Below, piece by piece: positions 1 through 8,613 of a stretch of 64,000 bases of DNA. Origin of the DNA: JAKAGZ01 sp963772675 (GTDB taxonomy: Bacteria > Bacteroidota > Ignavibacteria > Ignavibacteriales > Ignavibacteriaceae); contig CAVYYF010000005.1 in NCBI GenBank assembly GCA_963772675.1, positions 620,001 to 684,000 on the forward strand, written 5' to 3'. The position numbers and the translations under genes are program-made. The notes under the pieces were generated by a model that saw only the letters and a program-made list of their open reading frames with translations, ran no database searches and was not told the origin of the DNA. The first letter of the stretch is position 1; each line of letters starts with the position of its first letter.

Positions 1-761
1 AAGGAGCATCTTTCAGGTTAAATATTCTAAACGGTCAGGGATGTAACGAAGAAATTTCGTCTGATTTTGTAATAGCAGCATATGGCAAACAAAATATCCT
101 TGATAAAAAATTGGACAGAGGTTTTACAAATGAGAGATCTCATTTGAACGGTATAAAATTTCATATTGATAAAAAATATTTGTCATTATTCCCTGAAGAT
201 GAAATTCAGATTTATGCTTCGCAGGGAATTTACTGCGGAGTAAATAGTGTGAGCGAAAGCGAAGTAACACTTTGTTTTCTTGAAGATAGAAATAATTATT
301 CCGATTCGGCACGAAGTCATTTGGTTTCATTGATGGATCGGAATGATAAATTTGCAGATATTTTTAATAAGGATTTTCTTTATGTAATTAATGAAATTCA
401 GGTTTACGGAACCGGAAATATATTTTTCGGAAGGAAAGAATTAGTAGAGGATGGAATATTTATGATAGGCGATGCAGCTGGGGTAATTGCTCCGCTAGCA
501 GGTGATGGAATCGGTATGGCTATGGAAACTGCAGAGTTGTTGGCCGGAATTTTGATCAGTGGGTCCCAAAATAAATTAAAGCCCAAAATCCTGGAAAGGC
601 AATATGTTAGCGATTGGAAGGGTCATTTTAAAAAAAGATTGTTTTCAGCTGGTATTGTTCAGAAATTAATATTAACAAATAATTTGAGAAAGGCGGGTAT
701 AGGGCTTGTGAATATTTTTCCTACAATATTACCTAAAATTGTTCAACTTACCCGCGGTTAA
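1..761 (+). CDS. FAD-dependent oxidoreductase, C-terminal part (runs off left edge)
   Basis: The reading frame is open from base 3 to the stop at 761, so the true start lies outside the window. The first in-frame start codon (TTG, 111) is not a credible start because coding continues upstream. The C-terminal half carries the GDAAG-type motif (GDAAGVIAPLAGDGIGMA) that binds the FAD pyrophosphate and ribityl in the geranylgeranyl reductase / aromatic hydroxylase-like flavoprotein family, followed by a helical tail. The Rossmann GxGxxG would lie upstream. Substrate cannot be judged. Members of this family in Bacteroidota are often found with type III polyketide synthase and methyltransferase genes, but those neighbours would be outside the window, so this is only a possibility. 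The family call is fairly sure, the role is unknown. Confidence 0.75.
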   Translation, partial: GASFRLNILNGQGCNEEISSDFVIAAYGKQNILDKKLDRGFTNERSHLNGIKFHIDKKYLSLFPEDEIQIYASQGIYCGVNSVSESEVTLCFLEDRNNYSDSARSHLVSLMDRNDKFADIFNKDFLYVINEIQVYGTGNIFFGRKELVEDGIFMIGDAAGVIAPLAGDGIGMAMETAELLAGILISGSQNKLKPKILERQYVSDWKGHFKKRLFSAGIVQKLILTNNLRKAGIGLVNIFPTILPKIVQLTRG

Positions 762-788
762 AAGATACAAATTCTTGTTGTTGTTCAT

Positions 789-796
789 TATCTTTG
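789..796 (+). promoter_or_regulatory. Bacteroidota-type -7 box upstream of groES-like gene
   Basis: The octamer TATCTTTG matches the TAnnTTTG -7 element of Bacteroidota housekeeping promoters and lies about 23 bases before the ATG at 819. No clear TTTG -33 element is visible at the expected spacing. Confidence 0.4.
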
Positions 797-818
797 TACA
801 TATAAAAATAATGAGATT

Positions 819-1193
819 ATGAAATTAAAGTTGAAAAGTATAGAAAAGTTTGTGGTAATTGGTGAAAGGGTGCTTATCAGGCCGGAAGAAAATTCTGACA
901 AAACGGCAAGCGGCTTGTATCTTCCACCAGGTGTTTCTGAAAAGGAAAAAATTCAGAGTGGATATGTAATAAAAGTCGGACCGGGTTATCCGATCGCTTC
1001 ACAGGGTGACGACGAACCGTGGAAGGAACCTAAAGAACCTATAAAGTTTATTCCGCTTCAGATTAAAGAAGGAGATCTCGCCATTTTTCTTCGTAAAGAA
1101 GCTTATGAAATTGAATTTGAAAAGGAAAAGTTTCTGATTGTGTCTCAGTCTGCGGTACTTATGTTGATCAGAAATGATGATGTGGCTTTTTAA
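819..1193 (+). CDS. GroES-like co-chaperone (Cpn10 family), extended
   Basis: A 124-residue protein resembling the 10-kDa chaperonin lid. The N-terminal strand (VVIGERVLIRP, residues 12-22) and the following loop with TASGLYLP (29-36) correspond to the GroES core strand and the mobile loop that docks on GroEL. GroES is usually 95-97 residues. The extra length comes mainly from an acidic, proline-rich insertion at about residues 59-79 and a longer C-terminus. No groEL follows, so this is an orphan copy, not the canonical groESL operon. Its stop at 1193 almost touches the convergent pilin-like operon. It may be a secondary, divergent co-chaperone. The fold assignment is good, but true interaction with GroEL is not shown. 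Confidence 0.75.
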   Translation: MKLKLKSIEKFVVIGERVLIRPEENSDKTASGLYLPPGVSEKEKIQSGYVIKVGPGYPIASQGDDEPWKEPKEPIKFIPLQIKEGDLAIFLRKEAYEIEFEKEKFLIVSQSAVLMLIRNDDVAF

Positions 1194-1194
1194 A

Positions 1195-2202
1195 TTATTC
1201 CCACCAGCTTAAAATTGAAAAACGTGATGATTTGAGATTTGCTTTAGCATTGGAGATAGCCGCACTGCTGTAATAAAGTTCTGCATTTCCGGTAGCTTGC
1301 ATATCAACGCTTGTTCCGACAAATATAGATGCCCCGAATATGCCAGCATTTCCTGTTGTTTTAGTTGTGATAGATGAATTACCGTAGGCGATTACTATAC
1401 CATGAAAGTTAAACTGTCCTTCCATAGATAAATTGCCGTTTACAATGAGTATTCCATACCCGTAGCCTGTGCCGGTTAGATTAACATCACCTGTGGTATA
1501 TGTAATTTTAGGATCTGATGCTGTACCTAAAACAGTACCGCTCGAATATGACCCTGAAGATAATGATATATCTGATGCAAAAATAAAATCTTGTGTTAGT
1601 GCGAGCCAATCAGTTGTATCATTTACTGTGCTTACGCTGGGAGCACCACCTTGTCCCTGAATGGCTTTACTGATTTTGCTTTTTACATTATTAATAATGT
1701 ATGCGCTGTCTGTTGCGTTATCGACTCCAAATCCTGGGAGTGAAGTTCCTGGGATCGGGTTTCCATTAATATCGTGATCATTACCATTTATATCTACATT
1801 GCCATTTAAGTTAAGACTTAAATTATTAGCTGAAACATATACAGCCGAATTAATACTTGGAAAGTTTATCGCCTGCCTGGTTGCAGTAGCCAGACTTGTG
1901 TGCTTGACGCCATTAAAATATCCTATTGATTTTATTTTTAGTGTATCGCTACCATATATATAAATATCATAAGAGCCATCCATAAGGGAGTTATTTAGGA
2001 AATTACCTGTCAGTGCTTTATCTTCTCTAAGTTTTTCAAGGTAAATCTCAATTCCTGAATTGGCTATCAATCTTGCCTTGGTGTTGGAATAAGAATCTAC
2101 TGCTGTCTGCACCCCACGGTTGGTATTTTTGTTAAGACTGAATATCAACATTGATATTATGACTGACATACCAACTGCTAGTATAATTATTGCTTTACCC
2201 AT
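1195..2202 (-). CDS. PilX-like membrane-anchored pilin-like protein
   Basis: 335 residues with an N-terminal hydrophobic helix (about residues 3-22, starting GKAIIILAVGMSVII), then an amphipathic helix and a large Gly/Ser/Asn/Thr-rich, beta-looking C-terminal region (about 100-320). The N-terminal region (TKARLIANSGIEIYLEKL) resembles the PilX/GspK-like minor pilin segment that follows the membrane helix. There is no canonical prepilin-peptidase site (Gly-Phe/Met-xxx-Glu). It is the third gene of a three-gene minus-strand operon with a 2-nt gap to the gene before it. It probably forms part of a pilus-like or secretion pseudopilus tip. Family assignment rests on architecture only. Confidence 0.5.
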   Translation of the reverse strand: MGKAIIILAVGMSVIISMLIFSLNKNTNRGVQTAVDSYSNTKARLIANSGIEIYLEKLREDKALTGNFLNNSLMDGSYDIYIYGSDTLKIKSIGYFNGVKHTSLATATRQAINFPSINSAVYVSANNLSLNLNGNVDINGNDHDINGNPIPGTSLPGFGVDNATDSAYIINNVKSKISKAIQGQGGAPSVSTVNDTTDWLALTQDFIFASDISLSSGSYSSGTVLGTASDPKITYTTGDVNLTGTGYGYGILIVNGNLSMEGQFNFHGIVIAYGNSSITTKTTGNAGIFGASIFVGTSVDMQATGNAELYYSSAAISNAKANLKSSRFSILSWWE

Positions 2203-2204
2203 GC

Positions 2205-2765
2205 TTAAATGTTCCTTGGATTAATTGTAAGTTCCCAGTAAGTAAAGAGATATTTTTGCTCGTTATCTTCATATACTTTTGTTGGTGATTGAACCCATAT
2301 CTCAGCTTTAATATATTTTATACTGTCCAATGCTGTTGTTACATTTCCGGACATATTTCTATAAGTGAATTTGAGTTTTGTAATTCCAAGTGACGGGCCT
2401 TTTGAGGTATCACCGTTAACTATTCTTAAGAGAATTCTATCGCTTGGATTTTCTGTATATGATACATCAGTTGAATCACTGAGTACATATTCTACCTGGT
2501 CAACAACATTGTTCGAGTCAATATCACCATAAAACTTTATTTCTTGGGGAGAAGCTGTTATAATCGAAGTCCCGCTGTATCCATAACCAATTTTTCGTAA
2601 ATCGTTATCCAGTATATCGGAAATGGTCTTTGCGTTCTCTTGAAGGGTAAGATCTGAATTTGATTTGAACTGAATTTGTGATGAATAAATATTCAGATTG
2701 GCAATTCCGACCATTACTATTCCTGCTATCACTGCCGCTCCGATTAAATCTATTATTGTGTCCAT
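2205..2765 (-). CDS. PilW-like pilin-like protein
   Basis: 186 residues: a hydrophobic N-terminal helix (about 4-25), an amphipathic continuation with LDNDLRKIGYGY near residue 52, and a beta-rich C-terminus. The phrase resembling D-L-R-x-x-G-Y-G is typical of PilW-type minor pilins, where it follows the N-terminal helix. The Gly-Phe-Thr-Leu-x-Glu processing motif is missing: the N-terminus reads MDTIIDLIGAAVIAG. It is the middle gene of the operon, 5 nt downstream of the PilV-like gene and 2 nt upstream of the PilX-like gene. It likely assembles with its two neighbours. Confidence 0.5.
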   Translation of the reverse strand: MDTIIDLIGAAVIAGIVMVGIANLNIYSSQIQFKSNSDLTLQENAKTISDILDNDLRKIGYGYSGTSIITASPQEIKFYGDIDSNNVVDQVEYVLSDSTDVSYTENPSDRILLRIVNGDTSKGPSLGITKLKFTYRNMSGNVTTALDSIKYIKAEIWVQSPTKVYEDNEQKYLFTYWELTINPRNI

Positions 2766-2770
2766 TATTA

Positions 2771-3250
2771 TTATTTAAGAGTAAATATGAATGATAGGCT
2801 AACAGCGTGGTCCATATAAGGACTTGTAACTGTAACAGTTGCTTTTTTGAAAAATGTTTGAGTTGAACTTACTACATCCGGGTCATTTCCTTGAACATAT
2901 TGTACCGCGCAACTTACTACATAACCTTCGGCATGTGGTTCGTCGACATTTCTGGAATACCCGTTAAAATCATCAACATCATTAAAATTCGGGTAAACTT
3001 CACTAGACCCCGGTCCCAGGTTTTGTGTCAGAGTTGAAGGATCATTTGTCGGAAATTGGATAGTGTTTTGGTCGAAACTTTTTACTTTAATTTCTTCAAT
3101 CATATCGTCTGCAAGGGAAAAAGCTGTAAGGTAAACTTTATTTTGCACATCTGCTGTAGAAGTATCGAGAATTGCATTGTTAAATCTTAATGAAGTAAGG
3201 GAGAATAATAGTAACCCTCCGATTGTCAAATATGATTGAATATTTTGCAT
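2771..3250 (-). CDS. PilV-like pilin-like protein, first gene of operon
   Basis: 159 residues with an N-terminal hydrophobic segment (about 5-20), a pilin-like amphipathic helix containing LADDMIEEIKVKSFD (46-60) and a beta-rich C-terminus. Position and size match the PilV-type minor pilin that precedes PilW and PilX genes in type IV pilus operons. As in the two neighbours, no consensus prepilin-peptidase cleavage site is seen. The gene begins about 55 nt downstream of a candidate sigma-54 promoter, and the next gene upstream encodes a sigma-54 activator, so regulation by that activator is a reasonable inference. Confidence 0.5.
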   Translation of the reverse strand: MQNIQSYLTIGGLLLFSLTSLRFNNAILDTSTADVQNKVYLTAFSLADDMIEEIKVKSFDQNTIQFPTNDPSTLTQNLGPGSSEVYPNFNDVDDFNGYSRNVDEPHAEGYVVSCAVQYVQGNDPDVVSSTQTFFKKATVTVTSPYMDHAVSLSFIFTLK

Positions 3251-3305
3251 AATTCTTGCCTATTGAAAAGTTGTAGATCTTAAGTATTAATACTGCTTAC
3301 TTATA

Positions 3306-3322
3306 TTCAACAAGTGTGCCTC
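3306..3322 (-). promoter_or_regulatory. Candidate sigma-54 promoter for the pilin-like operon
   Basis: Read on the minus strand the site is GAGGCAC, five bases, then TTGAA. It fits the -24/-12 consensus TGGCAC-N5-TTGCA except for the -12 C, which is A, and the first -24 T. It lies about 55 bases before the first pilin-like start codon, leaving a 5-prime leader of about 45 nt. A sigma-54-dependent response regulator gene lies directly upstream. Confidence 0.4.
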
Positions 3323-3402
3323 ATATATTTTTTAAAAAAACATATAATTTTAGCCGTGGATCGAATTATTTGTTATAATGAAGAAAGGGTAAGTCGATTA
3401 TT

Positions 3403-3418
3403 ACGTCATTTATGACGT
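3403..3418. promoter_or_regulatory. Perfect inverted repeat, possible activator-binding site
   Basis: ACGTCAT, two bases, ATGACGT: a perfect palindrome with 7-bp arms in the gap between the response regulator and the pilin-like operon. It lies about 90 bp upstream of the candidate sigma-54 promoter, the usual distance for an NtrC-type enhancer. It has no T-run, so it is a poor terminator candidate for the regulator gene whose stop is at 3435. Confidence 0.4.
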
Positions 3419-3434
3419 CAAAAATGTCGGTTGG

Positions 3435-4808
3435 CTATTTATTTTTCCTAATTTCCTGAAGTCTTCTTTGTAGAGTTCTCTCGCTTACCCCTAATATAGT
3501 GGCGGCTTTCTGTATGTTTAGGTTTGCATGTTCCATTACCCTAATTATGTGCTTTTTAACTGCATCATCTATTGTAATTAAAATATCACCGGAGAATTGT
3601 GGCTCCGGCAATCTTTCTTCTGTGGTAGAAGGTAGCTTTACATGTTCGATAAAAGCTTTATCTTTTGTCTGAGCCACTGTGTTTAAGATGATATTCTCTA
3701 ATTCCCTGACGTTACCGGGGAAGCTATATTTCTCTAATTCAGCGGATGCTTCATCCGTTATCCCCATAATATTTTTATTGTAAATCAAATTTCCGGCAGT
3801 TAAGAAATAATTTGCCAGAAGCTTGATGTCATCCTTTCTTTTTCTTAAGGGAGGAAGGTTAATAAATCCGCGTGTTAGCCGGTAATAAAGATCGGCCCGG
3901 AATTCATTTCTCTTTATAGCTTTTGTCAGATCCTTGTTTGTAGCAGCTATAATTCGTGTATCAAGTTTAATTGATCTCGAGCTGCCGATTCTGAAAATCT
4001 CATTATACTGGATTGTACGTAATAATTTTCCCTGAAGTTCTTTCGGTAGTTCTCCTATCTCATCCAGGAAAATCGTACCTCCGTTTGCAGATTCAAAATA
4101 ACCGATCTTTTCGTTTGCCGCACCTGTGAAGGAACCTCTTTCGTGACCAAATAGTTCACTCTCAAAAAGTGTTGGTGAAATTGAAGCAAGGTTAACTACA
4201 AGGAATGGCTTTGATTTGCGAGGCGACAGATTATGTATCTTTTTTGCGATCAAATCTTTGCCGGTGCCTGTTTCTCCTGTGATCAGTATGGTTTCGTTTG
4301 TGGGTGCAAAAATTTTTACTAGTTCAAAAACTTTGTGCATCAAATTGGACTCAGTCACAATTTCTGCAAACTCCCTTTTCCATTTTACTCTATTCGATTC
4401 TCTGATCTCTCTTAATGTATCACGCTCGAGGGAGAGTAATCTTTTTTCAAGCGCTCGTTTAATAGTAAGGAAAAGCCTGTCAATGTCAGGTGGTTTAGTT
4501 ATAAATTCATAAGCCCCCAGTTCAATTGCTTTCAGTGCTGTTTTGACCTCGTTCGTTGCAGTTACCATAATTACCGGAATTTGCGGATATTTTAACGTTA
4601 TTATTTCCAGTAATTCGAGCCCGTTCATTTGAGGCATGTAAATATCACAGAGAATCAGGGCTATATTTCTGGACTCAATTATGGGAATAACGTTAAGAGG
4701 GTCTATTTCTACGATAACATCTGTAAAACCTTCGTCAACAAGCAAGCCTTTCAGAAGGTCCAGGTAACTTTTCTCGTCATCAACAATTAATATTGAATTT
4801 GTATGCAT
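3435..4808 (-). CDS. Sigma-54-dependent response regulator (REC-AAA-Fis)
   Basis: 457 residues with three domains. An N-terminal receiver has the acidic pair D10/D11, phosphoacceptor D55 (CDIYMPQMNG) and K105. A sigma-54 interaction AAA+ ATPase has Walker A GETGTGKD (178-185) and the sigma-54 contact loop GSFTGA (225-230). A C-terminal Fis-type helix-turn-helix lies at about 430-452 (IQKAATILGVSERTLQRR). It activates transcription by RNA polymerase-sigma-54 after phosphorylation. No histidine kinase is adjacent. Its only same-strand downstream neighbours are the three pilin-like genes, which suggests it controls them, as PilR does for pilin genes. The promoter and palindrome between the genes support this. 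Specific targets are inferred. Confidence 0.92.
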   Translation of the reverse strand: MHTNSILIVDDEKSYLDLLKGLLVDEGFTDVIVEIDPLNVIPIIESRNIALILCDIYMPQMNGLELLEIITLKYPQIPVIMVTATNEVKTALKAIELGAYEFITKPPDIDRLFLTIKRALEKRLLSLERDTLREIRESNRVKWKREFAEIVTESNLMHKVFELVKIFAPTNETILITGETGTGKDLIAKKIHNLSPRKSKPFLVVNLASISPTLFESELFGHERGSFTGAANEKIGYFESANGGTIFLDEIGELPKELQGKLLRTIQYNEIFRIGSSRSIKLDTRIIAATNKDLTKAIKRNEFRADLYYRLTRGFINLPPLRKRKDDIKLLANYFLTAGNLIYNKNIMGITDEASAELEKYSFPGNVRELENIILNTVAQTKDKAFIEHVKLPSTTEERLPEPQFSGDILITIDDAVKKHIIRVMEHANLNIQKAATILGVSERTLQRRLQEIRKNK

Positions 4809-4950
4809 ATTTATTTTCCTGTAAACTCAAAAGCAGACTGAACCAAAATTACTAAACCTTTCTCTAAATATCTTCTCCCCGGCATTAGCAATTAATAATA
4901 TCCGGAATATAATGACCTAAAAATTTAAACAAAATTATTTCAATTTTTTG

Positions 4951-4958
4951 TATCTTTG
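4951..4958 (+). promoter_or_regulatory. Bacteroidota-type -7 box upstream of acn
   Basis: TATCTTTG matches TAnnTTTG and sits about 45 bases before the aconitase start at 5002. No convincing -33 box is seen. Its position argues that start codons upstream of 5002 are not used. Confidence 0.4.
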
Positions 4959-5001
4959 TAAGATAACACATATAAATGTAAAATATAAAACAGGTAAAGA
5001 T

Positions 5002-7264
5002 ATGGCAGCGAATTTAGATATGATTAAAAAAGTTTATTCTGAATTTGGAGATAAACTAAACAAAGTTAGAAAAGTCTTAAACAGACCTTTAACATACGCT
5101 GAAAAAGTCCTTTATACGCATCTCTGGGAAGATGCAACGAAAGAATTATCACGAGGCAAGGATTATTCTGAATTGTCTCCCGACAGAGTTGCGATGCAGG
5201 ATGCAACAGCACAAATGGCTCTTCTGCAATTTATGTCCGCCGGGAAAAAAACAACAGCAGTTCCTTCAACAGTTCACTGCGATCACCTGATTCAGGCGCA
5301 GGTTGGTGCAAAAGATGATCTTTTAAGAGCAACCTCAGAAAACAAAGAAGTTTATGATTTTCTCGAAAGCATCTCTAAAAAATACGGAGTCGGTTTCTGG
5401 AAACCGGGTGCCGGAATTATTCACCAGGTAGTTTTAGAAAATTATGCTTTCCCCGGCGGAATGATGATAGGAACGGATTCGCATACTCCAAATGCGGGCG
5501 GACTAGGAATGATTGCAATCGGTGTCGGCGGTGCAGATGCTGTGGATGTTATGGCCGGAATGCCCTGGGAACTTAAATGGCCGAAACTTATCGGCGTTAA
5601 ATTAACCGGCAAGATGAACGGCTGGACTTCCGCGAAAGATGTGATTCTAAAACTGGCAGGAATACTTACTGTAAAAGGTGGAACCGGAGCTATCGTTGAA
5701 TATTTTGGCGAAGGTGCAACTTCAATCTCCGCAACAGGGAAAGGAACCATTTGCAACATGGGAGCTGAGATCGGCGCAACAACTTCAGTCTTTCCTTTCG
5801 ATGAAAGGATGTCTTCTTATTTAAGGATTACAGATCGTGCGGATGTTGCTTCACTGGCGGAAAGTAATGCAGATAATTTAAAAGCTGATGATGAAGTAAT
5901 TAAAAATCCTCAAAAATATTACGATCAGGTAATCGAAATTAATCTTTCAGAACTCGAACCTCATTTGAACGGACCTTTCACACCAGACAAAGCTTGGCCG
6001 ATTTCAAAAATGAAGGAAGCAGTTAAAGAAAATAATTTCCCGGATAAAGTTAGTGTTGCATTAATCGGAAGCTGCACAAACTCCAGTTATGAAGATATCG
6101 ATCGTTCTGCAAGCATTGCCAAACAAGCATTGGCAAAAGGGTTGAAAACAAAATCTCAATTCACAATTACTCCCGGTTCCGAGCAGGTGAGAGCAACAAT
6201 TGAAAGAGATGGTTTACTTGAAACTTTAAACGAAGTAGGCGGAGTTACGCTGGCAAATGCCTGCGGTCCCTGCATCGGAATGTGGAAAAGAATGGATATT
6301 AAAACGGGTGAAAAGAATACAATAGTTACTTCTTTCAACAGGAACTTTGCAAAAAGAAATGACGGAAATCCTGAAACACTTGCTTTTGTTGCAAGCCCTG
6401 AAATTACAACAGCACTTGCAATTGCAGGAAGTCTTTCTTTCAATCCGATTACAGATGAACTGGTAAATGAAAAAGGAGAAAAAGTAAAACTTGATCCTCC
6501 AACCGGAGAAGAACTTCCGCCGAAAGGATTTGATAAAGGTGAAGAAGGGTTTGTTCCACCGGCAAAAGATGGATCGGGTGTTGAGGTAATTGTAAAACCT
6601 GACAGTGAAAGATTACAGTTATTAAAACCATTTACTCCGTGGGACGGAAAAGATTTTGTCGATTTCCCATTATTGCTTAAAGCAAAAGGGAAATGTACAA
6701 CAGATCATATTTCAATGGCTGGGCCGTGGTTAAGATTCCGCGGACATCTTGATAATATTTCCAACAATATGTTCATCGGTGCAATTAACGCATTTACAGG
6801 AGACGCAGGAAAAGTTAAAAATACTTTTACCGGTGAAACAAAATCAGTTCCTGAAGTTGCACGCGAATACAAAGCAAAAGGTGTTGACTGGATTGTTGTT
6901 GGTGATGAAAACTACGGTGAAGGTTCAAGCCGTGAGCACGCTGCAATGGAACCAAGATTCCTTGGCGGCAGGGCAATCATCGTAAAGAGCTTTGCAAGAA
7001 TTCACGAGACAAACCTGAAGAAACAGGGAATGCTTCCGCTTACTTTTGCTAAATTCAGCTGACTACGATAAAATAAAAGAGGATGACAAACTCAGCGTTA
7101 TCGGGATTACAGAACTGGCTCCCGAAAAACAGCTCAAGCTTGTTATCAAGCATAAAGACGGTTCAACGGATGAAGCAATGTTAAATCAAACATTCAACAA
7201 AGCACAGATCGAATGGTTCAAAGCAGGCAGCGCGCTGAACCTGATTGCGAAGATGAATAAGTAA
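5002..7264 (+). CDS. acn: Aconitate hydratase, one frameshift near 7052
   Basis: Converts citrate to isocitrate in the TCA cycle with a [4Fe-4S] cluster. The ATG at 5002 (MAANLDMIKKVY) is preferred over in-frame starts further upstream because it gives the usual N-terminus and lies downstream of the -7 box. Cluster cysteines are seen in GSCTNSSYED and NACGPCIG, and the substrate-loop signature (GTDSHTPNAGG) is present. The C-terminal swivel domain is also intact (GDENYGEGSSREHAA). The frame breaks at about 7051-7053: after LTFA a TGA appears, while the next frame continues NSADYDKIKEDDK to the stop at 7264. Removing one A from the AAA restores a protein of about 753 residues, normal for mitochondrial-type aconitases. 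A sequencing error is the likeliest cause. Confidence 0.93.
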
Positions 7265-7274
7265 GATATATTAG

Positions 7275-7294
7275 AGACGGGCATCCCCGTCTTT
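7275..7294 (+). repeat. Small GC-rich hairpin AGACGGG/CCCGTCT
   Basis: A 7-bp perfect stem with a 4-nt loop just after the aconitase stop, ending in TTT. It resembles the short GC-rich intergenic palindrome at 8498, and may act as a first, weak terminator before the stronger one at 7302. Confidence 0.4.
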
Positions 7295-7301
7295 AAGACT
7301 T

Positions 7302-7339
7302 ACCCGATTCTGAAATTTCAGGATCGGGTTTTTTATTTT
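7302..7339 (+). terminator. Rho-independent terminator after acn
   Basis: An inverted repeat with arms 7302-7315 and 7316-7329 (ACCCGATTCTGAAA with its near-perfect complement, one G-U), followed by a run of T. It lies 38 bases after the acn stop. Confidence 0.75.
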
Positions 7340-7439
7340 AAAAACCTCAATTTTAATCAAATAATTGATAAAAGTTAAGTATTTATGATTAGTCAATAAA
7401 AATAACTTGACAAACGATAATTCATCAGATGTAATGTGT

Positions 7440-8424
7440 AAACCGTCAGCAACTAAAGGAGATTCTGCAATGAAATAGTTAATTCAATTTTATCAAAAAC
7501 TTATCAATATGAGTGATAATGTAGCACTATGGTATTTAGATTAGATTTTACATAATTATTTTAGATTTTTTCCTAAAATAATATTAGGTAATGATGAATT
7601 ATTCCTAAGCAATACCAACTTTAAGATTCCGGGAATATCTAATGAAGAATCTTTTAGACTCTTAGAAAATAGATCTTGGATCTAAAGCAATACTTTAGTC
7701 TGGAAAATATTTTCGATGATCATTAAGCCCGATTATTTTTTGGTAGTACATATACAGCTGCATTAACCAATATAATTGGCGTAAAGAAATAAGAAATATT
7801 TATTGCACAATCAGAAAAAGAATGAATAACCTTAATATAAGGAAAGTCATAAAGAATTTTGAAAGACTAACGCTTTAATAACATTATTGATCTACCTTAC
7901 TCAGCGAATACTAATTCCCAAAGAATCTGATTACTACTATAAAATATTGAAATCTAACTATTCAGATTTAAAATCGGATAATGTCAATTATGCATTAACT
8001 AAATAGAACCCTGAGGTAATCAGAGTTGGAATAAATCATCCCTCCATTTTCTTTTAAATTAATTGACTCTATAAAACAATAACTAATGATTTACTAAAAG
8101 GTAAATATTATCTTCTGCAATTTTGGGCTACGTGGTGCTCGCCTTGTTTAGCAGAAATGCCTGAAGTTAGAAAAGTATATGCAAAATTGGGAAAATCTAA
8201 CTTTACAATAGTAAGCATTTCATTGGACAATACAGTCAGTAACTTAGTAAGTACTGGAAGAAAAATGGCAAATGCCATGGGACAATGTCCGATTGAATAA
8301 GGAAGGAATGATAAGGATAAAAAATATTTCGGTATAGCAAGCATACCTTAATCATCTTGTACCCAGAAGTAAAATATTAGCTAATATTGGCAATAAATAT
8401 AAAAGTGATTGGTTAAAACAATAA
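7440..8424 (+). pseudogene. Decayed TlpA/thioredoxin-like gene
   Basis: This 1.3-kb gap (7340-8613) has no intact gene, but the stretch from about 8064 to 8424 clearly encodes a TlpA-type thioredoxin remnant. The frame starting at 8091 reads LLKGKYYLLQFWATWCSPC, with the WCxxC active site, then EMPEVRKVYAKLG and IVSISLD. It is broken by a stop at about 8298. A shifted frame then gives KILANIGNK and ends SDWLKQ-stop at 8424. Upstream, about 7440-8063, all three frames are interrupted by many TAA stops, with short protein-like stretches (for example NTNFKIPGISNEESF near 7611). They may be the lost N-terminal domain. Several independent stops, not just one shift, mark this as true decay, unlike the single-frameshift genes nearby. 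Confidence 0.7.
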
Positions 8425-8497
8425 ATAATTATATAACTTTGAATTAAGATAACTTCGGATAAATAAGAAATTAAAATTTATATCAGTTAAAGGTTCA

Positions 8498-8517
8498 AGA
8501 CGCGGCATGCCGCGTCT
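8498..8517. repeat. 20-bp perfect palindrome (intergenic REP-like)
   Basis: AGACGCGGCATGCCGCGTCT is perfectly self-complementary and far more GC-rich than its surroundings. It is followed by CTAC, not a T-run. It stands alone between the thioredoxin pseudogene and the BatA-like gene. Similar short palindromes occur as dispersed intergenic repeats in many genomes, and 7275-7294 here is a weaker relative. Confidence 0.6.
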
Positions 8518-8613
8518 CTACAAATGTATGCTAAAATTAAGTTGGTATTCCGTTTTCCTATATCTTTATTTTTCGTCTTAATAAATTTGAAATTCCTAAC
8601 AATAACAAACTAA

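Noticed and set aside
3403..3418. Terminator of the response regulator gene
   Set aside because: The palindrome has a 2-nt loop and no T-run after it on the minus strand, so a protein-binding site is more likely.
5442..5759. Long antisense open frame within acn
   Set aside because: It is opposite a strongly conserved gene, has Pro/Ile/Ser-rich sequence typical of shadow frames and no ribosome binding site.
7060..7062. Recoded TGA (for example selenocysteine) in aconitase
   Set aside because: The conserved C-terminal sequence continues in another frame, so a frameshift, not read-through, is needed.
8108..8344. Minus-strand open frame in the 7.3-8.6 kb gap
   Set aside because: It is the antisense of the thioredoxin remnant on the plus strand, which has a recognisable WCxxC motif.
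7440..8424. Alternative genetic code with TAA as sense codon in the thioredoxin region
   Set aside because: All intact neighbours end at TAA, and the frame also changes inside this region. Simple decay fits better.
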